Positions 55,668-64,000 of a stretch of DNA of 64,000 nt are shown piece by piece. The position numbers and the translations under genes are program-made. Under the pieces are notes generated by a model. The model was given only the letters and a program-made list of their open reading frames with translations. It had not been told where the DNA came from and did not search any database. The stretch covers positions 1 to 64,000 of the forward strand of contig JAFEFF010000191.1 of assembly GCA_018240745.1 (NCBI GenBank). The letters run 5' to 3'. Positions within the stretch are counted from its first letter, which is position 1. Every line of letters begins with the position of its first letter. This stretch comes from Pseudomonadota bacterium (lineage in GTDB: Bacteria > Pseudomonadota > Alphaproteobacteria > Reyranellales > Reyranellaceae).

Positions 55668-56549
55668 ATGGAAAAGCGCGTCACCTTCAACGAGCGGTGG
55701 CTGCCCTACCTTCTGGTAGCGCCGCAGATGGTCATCACCCTGGTCTTCTTCTTCTGGCCCTCCGGCCAGATGGTGTGGCAGTCGGTGCTGATCGAGGACG
55801 CGTTCGGCGGCCACTCCAAGTTCGTCTGGTTCGAGAACTTCATCGCCCTGTTCGAGGACCCGGCCTACTTCGATTCGGTGCGCGTCACCGTGGTATTCAG
55901 CGCGCTCGTGGCGGCGGTGGGCCTCGCGTTGTCGTTGCTGCTGGCGGTGATGGCAGACCGCATCATCCGCGGTTCCTCGTTCTACAAGATGATTCTGGTC
56001 TGGCCGTATGCGGTGGCGCCGGCCGTTGCCGGCGTGCTGTGGGGCTTCCTGTTCAATCCGGCGGTCGGCATCGTGTCGTGGAGCCTCAAGGGCATCGGCA
56101 TCGACTTCAACTACGTGACCAACGCCAACCAGGCGCTGGCGCTCATCATCATCGCCGCGGTCTGGAACCAGGTGAGCTACAACTTCCTGTTCTTCCTCGC
56201 CGGCCTGCAGTCGATCCCCAGATCGCTGATCGAGGCGGCGGCGATCGACGGCGCGGGGCCGGGGCGACGCTTCTGGGACATCGTATTCCCGCTGCTCTCG
56301 CCGACCGGCTTCTTCCTGCTCGTGGTCAACATCATCTACGCCTTCTTCGGCACCTTCGGCGTGGTCGCCTCGCTGACCCAGGGCGGGCCGGGCCAGGCGA
56401 CCAACATCCTGGTCTACAAGGTCTGGAACGACGGCTTCCGTGGCCAGGATCTCGGCGGTTCCTCGGCGCAGTCGGCGGTCCTGATGACCGTCGTCATCCT
56501 GCTGACCGTCGTGCAGTTCCGTTTCATCGAGCGGCGGGTGCATTACTAG
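55668..56549 (+). CDS. ugpA: Glycerol-3-phosphate ABC transporter, permease A
   Basis: Protein of 293 residues with six membrane helices. The EAA loop that contacts the ATPase reads IPRSLIEAAAIDGAGPGRRFWDIVFPLL. It matches UgpA of the carbohydrate-uptake-1 family. It begins 5 bases after the inverted repeat and stops directly before a tiny ORF that leads into ugpE. Confidence 0.93.
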   Translation: MEKRVTFNERWLPYLLVAPQMVITLVFFFWPSGQMVWQSVLIEDAFGGHSKFVWFENFIALFEDPAYFDSVRVTVVFSALVAAVGLALSLLLAVMADRIIRGSSFYKMILVWPYAVAPAVAGVLWGFLFNPAVGIVSWSLKGIGIDFNYVTNANQALALIIIAAVWNQVSYNFLFFLAGLQSIPRSLIEAAAIDGAGPGRRFWDIVFPLLSPTGFFLLVVNIIYAFFGTFGVVASLTQGGPGQATNILVYKVWNDGFRGQDLGGSSAQSAVLMTVVILLTVVQFRFIERRVHY

Positions 56550-56570
56550 ATGCCCAAACTCATATGGTAG
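56550..56570 (+). other. Six-codon mini-ORF between ugpA and ugpE
   Basis: ATG follows the ugpA stop directly and encodes MPKLIW before a TAG that overlaps the proposed ugpE start (56564). If translated, it would pass ribosomes from ugpA to ugpE, which otherwise lacks a clear Shine-Dalgarno site. It may equally be chance. Confidence 0.25.
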
Positions 56571-57415
56571 AGAACCGGCCCTTCCTGACCTGGCTCAGCC
56601 ACGCCATCGTGATCCTCGGCCTGCTGGTCATCGCCTTCCCGATCTGGATGACCTTCGTCGCCTCGACGCACGACCAGGCGACCATGCTGCGCGCGCCGGT
56701 GCCGCTCTGGCCGGGCACGCACCTGTTCGAGAACTACAAGGAAGTGATCCTGAACGGCTACGCCGGGCGGCCGGGCACCGTGCCGTTCGCCACCACGCTG
56801 TTCAACAGCATGGTGATGGCGCTCGGCGTGGCGATCGGCAAGATCCTGATCTCGATCATCTCCGCCTTCGCGATCGTCTATTTCCGCTTCCCGCTGCGCA
56901 ATCTCTGCTTCTGGGCGATCTTCGTTACGCTGATGCTGCCGGTCGAGGTGCGCATCGTGCCGACCTACGGCGTGGTGGCGGGCCTCGGCATGATCGATTC
57001 CTACTCCGGCCTGATCATCCCGCTGATCGCCTCGGCAACCGCGACCTTCCTGTTCCGCCAGTTCTTCATGAGCGTGCCCGACGAGCTCGCCGAGGCGGCG
57101 CGGGTCGACGGCGCCTCGCCGATGCGGTTCTTCTGGGACATCCTGCTGCCGATGAGCCGCACCTCGATCGCGGCGCTGTTCGTGATCCAGTTCATCTACG
57201 GCTGGAACCAGTACCTGTGGCCGCTGCTGATCACGACCAAGCAGGACTTCTACACCGTGGTCATGACCGTCTCCCGCCAGGCCCAGGTGACCGATACGGT
57301 GCCGCACTGGAACCTGCTGATGGCGATGGCGATGCTCGCCATGCTGCCGCCGGTCCTGGTGGTGGTGTTCATGCAGCGCCAGTTCGTGCGCGGCCTCGTC
57401 GAGACGGAGAAGTAG
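56564..57415 (+). CDS. ugpE: Glycerol-3-phosphate ABC transporter, permease E
   Basis: Protein of 283 residues with six membrane helices and the EAA loop VPDELAEAARVDGASPMRFFWDILLP. It partners UgpA to form the membrane channel. The start at 56564 (MVENRPFLTWLSH) is chosen from family length; the open frame continues upstream because of the G+C-rich shadow frame. Three bases separate its stop from the ugpC ATG. Confidence 0.93.
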   Translation: MVENRPFLTWLSHAIVILGLLVIAFPIWMTFVASTHDQATMLRAPVPLWPGTHLFENYKEVILNGYAGRPGTVPFATTLFNSMVMALGVAIGKILISIISAFAIVYFRFPLRNLCFWAIFVTLMLPVEVRIVPTYGVVAGLGMIDSYSGLIIPLIASATATFLFRQFFMSVPDELAEAARVDGASPMRFFWDILLPMSRTSIAALFVIQFIYGWNQYLWPLLITTKQDFYTVVMTVSRQAQVTDTVPHWNLLMAMAMLAMLPPVLVVVFMQRQFVRGLVETEK

Positions 57416-57418
57416 ACC

Positions 57419-58510
<1,092 letters not shown>

Positions 58511-58558
58511 GGCGGCCGCGGGCTGCCGGACAGCCAGGCTACAGGGTAAACCACCGAC

Positions 58559-59233
58559 ATGACCCACGACGACGAGATCCTGCAGCGGATGATGGCCAAC
58601 AACCGCGCCTGGAAAGCCGGCGTCGACAGGGACGATCCCGGCTTCTTCGAGCGCATGGCCAGGCATCACGCGCCGCGCGTGCTGTGGATCGGCTGTTCCG
58701 ACAGCCGCGTCCCGGGCAACGAGAGCATCGGCCTGATGCCCGGTGAGATCTTCTATCACCGCAGCGTCGCCAATCAGCTGCAGATGGTCGATTTCAACGG
58801 CCTGTCGGCGCTGCAGTACGCCGTCGAACGGTTGCGCGTGCGCCACATCATCGTGTGCGGCCACTATGGCTGCGGCGGCGTCAAGACCGCGCTCAAGCGG
58901 AACGAGCTCGGCCTGCTGAACAACTGGCTCCATGGCGTGGCCGAGCTCAGCCGCAAGCACAAGGCGCGGCTCGACGAGCTGGCCGACCGCCAGCACCGCA
59001 TCGACGCGCTGTGCGAGCTCAACGTCCTCGAGCAGGTGCGCAACGTCTGCCGCAGCCCGATCGTGCTGCAGGCCTGGCGGCGGGGCCAGGAGATCTCGGT
59101 GCACGCGTGGATCTACGATATCGCCAGCGGCCTGCTGCACGACCTCGAGGCGACGGTCGACGGCGATCGCCATGCCGAATCGACCATCGACACCGCGATC
59201 GCCGGACCGCGCCTCTTCTCGACCAGGGCGTGA
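58559..59233 (+). CDS. can: Beta-class carbonic anhydrase
   Basis: Protein of 224 residues. The zinc ligands and Asp-Arg pair of beta-carbonic anhydrases are clear: WIGCSDSRVPGNE and IIVCGHYGCGGVKTAL. It interconverts CO2 and bicarbonate in the cytoplasm. Further family segments are RSVANQLQMVDFNGLSALQY and GWIYDI-like HAWIYDIASGLL. The ATG follows ACCACCGAC without an obvious SD site. The EEP-family gene starts 3 bases after its stop. Confidence 0.94.
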   Translation: MTHDDEILQRMMANNRAWKAGVDRDDPGFFERMARHHAPRVLWIGCSDSRVPGNESIGLMPGEIFYHRSVANQLQMVDFNGLSALQYAVERLRVRHIIVCGHYGCGGVKTALKRNELGLLNNWLHGVAELSRKHKARLDELADRQHRIDALCELNVLEQVRNVCRSPIVLQAWRRGQEISVHAWIYDIASGLLHDLEATVDGDRHAESTIDTAIAGPRLFSTRA

Positions 59234-59236
59234 CCG

Positions 59237-60040
59237 GTGCTGTTCGCCACCTACAACATCCACTACGGCGTGGGTGCGGACGGCCGCTATGACGTCGCGC
59301 GCGTCGCCGACGTGCTGGGCGAGGCCGACATCGCCTGCCTGCAGGAGGCGGTGCGCGGCTGGCCGCAGAACGGCTACGCCGACCAGACCGCCGAGATCGG
59401 CCGCACGCTCAACCGCTACTACCGCTTCCACGGGCCGATGGAGGCCGATGCCAGCACGGTCGATGGCGAGGGCCGCATCACCAGCCGCCGGCGCAGCTTC
59501 GGCAATGCGATCGTCTCACGCTGGCCGATCGCCTGGTCGCGCGGCGTGATGCTGCCCAAGACGCGCCTTGCCGAGGGCTTCGACCTGCAGCGCGGCTACA
59601 TCGAGGCGGTGGTGACGGCGCCCTCGGGACCGATCCGCATCTACTGCACGCACTTCAGTCACGTCGGCCCGGCGCAGCGCCTGCCGCAGGTCGAGGCGCT
59701 TCTGACTGCGGTGCGCGACGCCGCCGCCAGGGGCGCGACCTGGGACGGCGGCGGCCCGGCGGAATTCGTGTTCCAGGAGACCGCACCGGCGATGCCCGAG
59801 CCAGCGATCGTCGCCGGCGATTTCAACTTCACGCCCGACCATGTCGAATATCCGAAAATCGTCGCTGCGGGTCTCGTCGATGCCTGCGGCCGGATGGGCG
59901 GCGAGACCTTTCCCGGCGAGGGCCGCATCGATCACGTGTTCGTCACGCCCGACCTTGCGCCCAAGGTGATGCGTGCCTGGTCCGACACCGGCGTGCCGGC
60001 GTCGGACCACTGGCCGGTGTTCGTCGAACTCGCGCTGTAG
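59237..60040 (+). CDS. Endonuclease/exonuclease/phosphatase-family protein
   Basis: Protein of 267 residues with the EEP fold. Metal and catalytic residues are in FATYNIHYGVG (N), CLQEAVRGW (E), IVAGDFNFTPD (D and N), IDHVFVTPD (D) and the terminal ASDHWPVFVEL (DH). It may be a DNA repair nuclease, a lipid phosphodiesterase or a phosphatase; nothing near it decides. A GTG start at 59237 places it 3 bases after the carbonic anhydrase stop. Confidence 0.85.
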   Translation: MLFATYNIHYGVGADGRYDVARVADVLGEADIACLQEAVRGWPQNGYADQTAEIGRTLNRYYRFHGPMEADASTVDGEGRITSRRRSFGNAIVSRWPIAWSRGVMLPKTRLAEGFDLQRGYIEAVVTAPSGPIRIYCTHFSHVGPAQRLPQVEALLTAVRDAAARGATWDGGGPAEFVFQETAPAMPEPAIVAGDFNFTPDHVEYPKIVAAGLVDACGRMGGETFPGEGRIDHVFVTPDLAPKVMRAWSDTGVPASDHWPVFVELAL

Positions 60041-60095
60041 CTCGAATCCCGAGCGGTTACCCACAGAGCGCCGTGGGCAACGGCCTCACGCACGG

Positions 60096-60785
60096 TCAGG
60101 TGTTGTTGCCGTACTTCAGCGTGCAGCCGTAGGGCCGGGTCGAGGCGTCGGTTACCGGCTTGCCGGCCAGCACCTCGTCGAGCGCGACGCGGACGTATTG
60201 CCTGGCCCTGGGGATGTCGTTGACGTCCGACGACGGGATCGAATCGATGCCGCCCTTGTAGACCAGCATACCCGCGGCATCGATGACGTACATGTGCGGC
60301 GTCACCGTCGCGCCATAGGCGCGCGCGATGCGGCTTTGCGGATCGAGCAGCACGGCGGCCGGCGCGGCATTGTTCTTGTTCACCGTGTCGTTGGCTTCGG
60401 CGGCGGTGACAAAGCCCTGCTCACCCGGCGCGGAGGCGGCGACGGTCAGCCAGACCACGCCCTTGGCGGCGGCCTCGCGCTGCTGCGCCTGCATGTTGCC
60501 GGCACGGTAGTGCTTGCCGACATAGGGGCAGTCGCGGTTCGTCGTCTCCAGCACCACGACCTTGCCCTTGAGTTCGGCGAGCGACCATGCCTTGCCGTTG
60601 GAATCGGCGGCGCTGAAGGCGGGCGCGGGCTTGCCGAGATCGCCGGCGGCGAATGTGCTGGCCGGCGCCAGGGCGAGCGCGGCGCCGCCAAGCAGGAGCA
60701 AACGGCGTGGGACGATGATCGTCGTGGCTGGGATCGTCGTGGCTGGGATCGTCGTGACTGGGATCGACATGGCCGGGATCGACAT
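60096..60785 (-). CDS. Redoxin-family protein with repeat-bearing N-terminus
   Basis: Protein of 229 residues. After an N-terminal repeat region (IPVTTIPATTIPATTII) a Tat-like/Sec signal follows (PRRLLLLGGAALALAPASTFAAG), then an AhpC/TSA-like thioredoxin fold. A single redox Cys lies in NRDCPYVGKHY, followed by VTPHMYVIDAAG. The mature domain acts in the periplasm. It is next to a DsbD-like reductase, 9 bases downstream of that gene's neighbour position, suggesting that DsbD supplies electrons. The four N-terminal 15-base tandem units make the true start uncertain. Confidence 0.8.
   Translation of the reverse strand: MSIPAMSIPVTTIPATTIPATTIIVPRRLLLLGGAALALAPASTFAAGDLGKPAPAFSAADSNGKAWSLAELKGKVVVLETTNRDCPYVGKHYRAGNMQAQQREAAAKGVVWLTVAASAPGEQGFVTAAEANDTVNKNNAAPAAVLLDPQSRIARAYGATVTPHMYVIDAAGMLVYKGGIDSIPSSDVNDIPRARQYVRVALDEVLAGKPVTDASTRPYGCTLKYGNNT
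60724..60783 (-). repeat. Four-copy 15-base tandem repeat in a coding N-terminus
   Basis: Units at 60724-60738 and 60739-60753 are identical (GTGGCTGGGATCGTC); 60754-60768 and 60769-60783 differ at a few positions. Read on the minus strand they encode TTIPA-type pentapeptides and keep the frame. A degenerate extra unit may lie at 60711-60723. Confidence 0.9.
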
Positions 60786-60794
60786 GCGGACCTC

Positions 60795-62909
60795 CTATCG
60801 CTTGGTTTGCAATTCGGCGATGACGGACGCTTCGGTCAGGACCTGCGGCAGGATCTTGGGGCGCTCAGCCTGCGGCGCCCAGTAAAGATACAGCGGCACG
60901 CCGGCGCGGCCCAGTTCCTTCAGCAACCCGGTGATCTCGGGATCGCGGTTGGTCCAGTCGCCCTTGAGCTTCACCGTGCCGGTCTGCTCGAACGCCTTGC
61001 GGGTGGCCGGCGTCTCCAGCGCCACGCGCTCGTTGACCAGGCAGGTGATGCACCAGGCGGCGGTGAAATCGACGAACACCGGCTTGCCGGCCGCGACGGC
61101 CTGGGTCATGCGATCGCGCGAGAAGCGCTCCCAACCCTCGAAGTTCACGCCCGGCGCCGGCCCGCCGGCGCTCGACGCGGCTGCCGGCCCGTCCTCGAGC
61201 TTGACCACGGCGGCGAAGGCGACCAGCACGGCGATGGCCGCCACGCCCCGGCGCAGCCAGCCGCCGATCGTGCCGGAGCTGCCGATGCGCATCAGCCAGA
61301 TCGCGAAGGCGATCAGCACCATGCCGCCCAGCGCGTAGATCACACCGTCCGGTCCGGTCTGCTGCGTCAGCACCCAGATCATCCAGACCGCCGAGGCGAA
61401 CATCGGAAACGCCAGGAACTGGCGCAGCCGCTCCATCCATAGGCCCGGCCGCGGCATCAGCCGCTGCAGGGCCGGCACCGTCGACAGCGCGAGGAAGGGC
61501 AGGGCGAGGCCGAGCCCCATCGCCAGCAGCACCGCCACGGTCTGGGGCGCGGGCTGGCTGAGCGCGAAGCCCAGTGCCGCCGCCATGAACGGCGCGGTGC
61601 AGGGCGTCGCCACCACGACCGCCAGCACGCCGGTGAAGAAGGCGCCGACCGGCCCGCCCTTCGCGGTCAGGCTCTGGCCGACGCCCGTGAAGCTGCCCTC
61701 GACCTCGAACATGCCGGCGAGGTTGAGCCCGATCACGAAGAACAGGTAGGCGACCAGCAGCGAGAAGATCGGCGACTGGAACTGGAAGCCCCAGCTCACG
61801 TCGCCGACGCTGGCGCGGATCGCCACCACGACGGCGGCCATCGCACCGAACGCCACCAGCACGCCGGCGGTGTAGGCGATGCCGTCGCGTCGCATCGCGC
61901 TGCGCGCGTGGCCGCCCAGCCGCGCGAGGGCGGCGGCCTTCATCGCCAGCACCGGGAACACGCACGGCATCAGGTTCAGGATCAACCCGCCCAGCAGCGC
62001 GAACAGCAGCGCCTGCGCGAGCGAGAGGGTTTCGCCGCCCAGCGCGGTGATCGGCGAGGCGGCCGCCACGGCCGGGTCGTTCCTGGCGACGAGATCGAAC
62101 GCCTGGCGCTGCTCGCCGCCGTCGGTCTTCTCGGTCAGCACCAGGGTGCCGGCGATCTGCTGCGGCGCCGCGGCCTTCGCGTCGCCCTTCTTGAGCGGGA
62201 TGCGGATGCCGTCGGCAGTCACGCTCACGCTCTGCTTGGCCATGTTGGCGACCGGGCCCCATTCGGCCGGGAAGAAATACGCCTCGCGGATGGTGTCGGC
62301 CTTCAGCCCCCTGGCATCGACGACCAGAGTCGGATCGCCGGCCTGCGACAGGCCGAAGCGGGCCGGCCACGGGCTCTCCGTCGGCACCGTGCGCCGCGCC
62401 TTGTCGAACAGTGCGCGCGTATCGGCATCGGAGGGCTTGGCGGCGGGGCCGACCGGCAGGCTGAGGCTGAACTTGCCTTCCTCCGGAATGCATACATCCT
62501 CGCATACCAGCCAGTTGGCATCGGCGCTGAGCACCAGCGGCCCCGAGGTATCGGCCGGCGGCGTGATCTTGGTCAGCAGCACGACGTCGTCGTGGTAGCC
62601 GTAGTTGATGACGCCGCCAATGTCGAAGACGGTCGGGGCCGGCCATACGATCGGATCGGCCTTGGCGCCGGCGGGCAGCTTCCAGTTGATCTCGGTGGGC
62701 AGGCCCGAATCGCCCGGATTCTTCCAATAGGTGTGCCACTTTGGCCGGATGGTGAAGTGCAGGCCGACCCAGAACGGCTCGCCGGCCTTCACCTCGGACA
62801 CCTCGGACACCAGCTCGGCGCGGATGTTCTCCGTCTTCACCACGGATGGCTGCGCGAGCGCAGGTCCGGCGACGAGGATGGCGAGGAGAAAGGCGAGAAA
62901 ACGGGCCAT
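60795..62909 (-). CDS. DsbD/ScsB-like thiol:disulfide interchange protein
   Basis: Protein of 704 residues in three parts. A signal peptide (RFLAFLLAILVAGPALA) and a periplasmic alpha-like domain with VCEDVCIPEEG come first (to about 280). Eight membrane helices follow with the key cysteines in NLMPCVFPVLAMK and VVATPCTAPFMA. The C-terminal thioredoxin domain has FTAAWCITCLVNE. Electrons pass from cytoplasmic thioredoxin to periplasmic partners. The N-terminal domain is the ScsB/DsbD type with a large insertion. The start at 62909 is set by the signal peptide. It precedes the redoxin gene by 9 bases. Confidence 0.9.
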   Translation of the reverse strand: MARFLAFLLAILVAGPALAQPSVVKTENIRAELVSEVSEVKAGEPFWVGLHFTIRPKWHTYWKNPGDSGLPTEINWKLPAGAKADPIVWPAPTVFDIGGVINYGYHDDVVLLTKITPPADTSGPLVLSADANWLVCEDVCIPEEGKFSLSLPVGPAAKPSDADTRALFDKARRTVPTESPWPARFGLSQAGDPTLVVDARGLKADTIREAYFFPAEWGPVANMAKQSVSVTADGIRIPLKKGDAKAAAPQQIAGTLVLTEKTDGGEQRQAFDLVARNDPAVAAASPITALGGETLSLAQALLFALLGGLILNLMPCVFPVLAMKAAALARLGGHARSAMRRDGIAYTAGVLVAFGAMAAVVVAIRASVGDVSWGFQFQSPIFSLLVAYLFFVIGLNLAGMFEVEGSFTGVGQSLTAKGGPVGAFFTGVLAVVVATPCTAPFMAAALGFALSQPAPQTVAVLLAMGLGLALPFLALSTVPALQRLMPRPGLWMERLRQFLAFPMFASAVWMIWVLTQQTGPDGVIYALGGMVLIAFAIWLMRIGSSGTIGGWLRRGVAAIAVLVAFAAVVKLEDGPAAASSAGGPAPGVNFEGWERFSRDRMTQAVAAGKPVFVDFTAAWCITCLVNERVALETPATRKAFEQTGTVKLKGDWTNRDPEITGLLKELGRAGVPLYLYWAPQAERPKILPQVLTEASVIAELQTKR

Positions 62910-62979
62910 GGTCACCGCCTTAAGTGACCCCGCGGGTACGTTCTGGCAAGCCAAACCGGATCACAAGCAGCTTCACCCG

Positions 62980-63016
62980 TTGGTGAGGTGAGGGGGTGAG
63001 GTGAGGGGCGTGATAG
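62980..63016. repeat. Short direct repeats upstream of the carbamoylase gene
   Basis: GGTGAGGTGAGGGGGTGAGG and GTGAGGGGCG form a degenerate GTGAGG repeat of about 40 bases. It is reminiscent of the purine-rich intergenic elements at 24708 and 55556. It lies between two divergent genes. It may be a truncated member of that family. Confidence 0.4.
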
Positions 63017-63028
63017 GGTGGCGCGGCC

Positions 63029-64000
63029 ATGACACCCAAGCTTTCCGACCGCCATCTTTTGGACACGCTGGACGAGCTCGCCCGGATCGGCGCGATCGAG
63101 GGGGGCGGCTGCGCGCGTCTGGCCCTCACCGACGAGGACAAGGCGGGCCGCGACCTGGTGGTCGGCTGGATGAAGGCGCTCGGCCTCGAGGTGCGCATCG
63201 ACGCCATCGGCAACGTAGTCGGTTTGCGCGCCGGCCGCGAAAACCTCGCCCCGGTCATGACCGGCAGCCACATCGACACCGTCCGCACCGGCGGCCGCTA
63301 CGACGGCAATTACGGCGTGCTCGCCGGCCTCGAGGTGGTCCGCGCGCTGAACGCGGCGAACGTCACGACCCGCCGGCCGATCGCCGTCGCCTTCTTCACC
63401 AACGAGGAGGGTGCGCGCTTCCAGCCCGACATGATGGGCAGCCTGGTCTATGCCGGGGGCATCGGTCTCAACGAAGCCTACGCCGCGGCCGACAAGGACG
63501 GCGTGGCGGTCGGCGACGAGTTGCGCCGCATCGGCTATCTCGGCCCGGCGAAGCCCGGCACGCTGAAGCCGCATGCCTTCCTCGAGCTGCACATCGAGCA
63601 GGGGCCGATCCTCGACGAGGAGAAGGTGCGGATCGGCGTGGTCGAGAGCGTGCAGGGTATCTCGTGGACCGAGTACACCGTGACCGGCGTCTCCAACCAC
63701 GCCGGCACGACGCCGATGCGCCTGCGCCGCGACGCGGGTTATCTCGCCGCCTCGGTCAACCTGTTCGCGCGCAAGCTCGCATGGGAGATGGGCGGCCATC
63801 AGGTCGCGACCGTCGGCGCCCTGTCGCTCAGGCCGAACCTGATCAACGTCGTGCCCAACCGTGCGGTCTTCACCGTCGATCTGCGCAATACCGACGAGGC
63901 CAAGCTCAAGGAGGCCGAGGCCAGGGTCGCCGCGCACATCGCCGAGGTCGCCGCGGCCGAACGTGTCGAGGTCGAGGCCAAGGTGCTGGCGCGCTTCGAG
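63029..64000 (+). CDS. M20 Zn-dependent hydrolase (allantoate amidohydrolase/carbamoylase), partial
   Basis: The first 324 residues are present and the gene runs off the window end. It belongs to the hydantoinase/carbamoylase branch of M20: GSHIDTVRTGGRYDGNYGVLA supplies metal ligands, FTNEEGARFQPDMMGS and LELHIEQGPILDEE the catalytic residues, and TGVSNHAGTTPMRLRRDA begins the lid domain. Typical length is about 410 residues, so about 85 are missing. It removes carbamoyl groups from N-carbamoyl amino acids or allantoate. The ATG at 63029 is divergent from the DsbD-like gene. Substrate is not decided. Confidence 0.9.
   Translation, partial: MTPKLSDRHLLDTLDELARIGAIEGGGCARLALTDEDKAGRDLVVGWMKALGLEVRIDAIGNVVGLRAGRENLAPVMTGSHIDTVRTGGRYDGNYGVLAGLEVVRALNAANVTTRRPIAVAFFTNEEGARFQPDMMGSLVYAGGIGLNEAYAAADKDGVAVGDELRRIGYLGPAKPGTLKPHAFLELHIEQGPILDEEKVRIGVVESVQGISWTEYTVTGVSNHAGTTPMRLRRDAGYLAASVNLFARKLAWEMGGHQVATVGALSLRPNLINVVPNRAVFTVDLRNTDEAKLKEAEARVAAHIAEVAAAERVEVEAKVLARFE

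Overview
The window is about 67% G+C chromosomal DNA from what looks like a free-living alphaproteobacterium. Pointers are a SAM-II riboswitch in front of metZ, a class III ornithine decarboxylase followed by homospermidine synthase, a Caulobacter-type sphingolipid cluster, OpgC and a Ugp glycerol-phosphate importer. A Reyranella/Rhodospirillales-like genome would fit, but the genus is an inference. No rRNA, tRNA, CRISPR array, plasmid or phage genes were seen. The only recognisable insertion sequence is an IS110-family element at the left edge.

Layout. 1-2.05 kb: IS110 transposase with its non-coding flank, then a small GIY-YIG nuclease gene bracketed by inverted repeats. 2.07-13.8 kb: mixed housekeeping and accessory genes, namely an alpha/beta hydrolase, OpgC plus an SGNH esterase, a cyclase, CorA, a cytochrome c with a ferritin-like protein, a divergent ECF sigma factor fused to an anti-sigma-like membrane anchor, an AhpD-like protein, a class II aldolase, a frameshifted hydrolase, a DUF1194 protein and an RRM protein. 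14.2-23.7 kb: a thiamine-diphosphate enzyme, SAM-II riboswitch and metZ, an archaeal-type SAM synthetase, then tenA, apaG, folE, argE, dgoK and an enolase-superfamily dehydratase. 23.8-27.0 kb: argD-argF-hslO. 27.1-33.7 kb: the sphingolipid (ceramide) cluster of fatty acyl-AMP ligase, epimerase-type reductase, acyl carrier protein, serine palmitoyltransferase, metallophosphoesterase and ceramide synthase.

33.9-38.3 kb: an MFS exporter and the polyamine genes (ornithine decarboxylase behind a 400-base structured leader with a 32-codon ORF, then homospermidine synthase). 38.3-39.1 kb: a gene-poor scar with a small ORF, a possible IS1595-like fragment and a decayed copy of the end of a membrane-protein gene that is intact at 45.5 kb. 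39.1-52.5 kb: hydrolase, AI-2E-type permease, amidohydrolase, SHOCT protein, AraC regulator, HdeD-like protein, a histidine-motif membrane protein, two linked GT39-like membrane proteins and an EmrAB-type efflux pair. 52.5-58.5 kb: SDR, glycerophosphodiesterase and ugpBAEC. 58.6-64 kb: beta-carbonic anhydrase, an EEP-family phosphatase/nuclease, a redoxin and a DsbD-like reductase, and a truncated M20 carbamoylase.

Connections. SAM metabolism is concentrated at 16-18.6 kb: methionine synthesis under SAM control sits next to the enzyme that makes SAM. Arginine synthesis (argE, argD, argF) yields ornithine-related flux that the 35.5-38.2 kb genes turn into putrescine and homospermidine. The diesterase and Ugp importer form a glycerophosphodiester scavenging unit. 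Intergenic gaps carry at least three families of palindromic repeats; one of them flanks the GIY-YIG gene on both sides.
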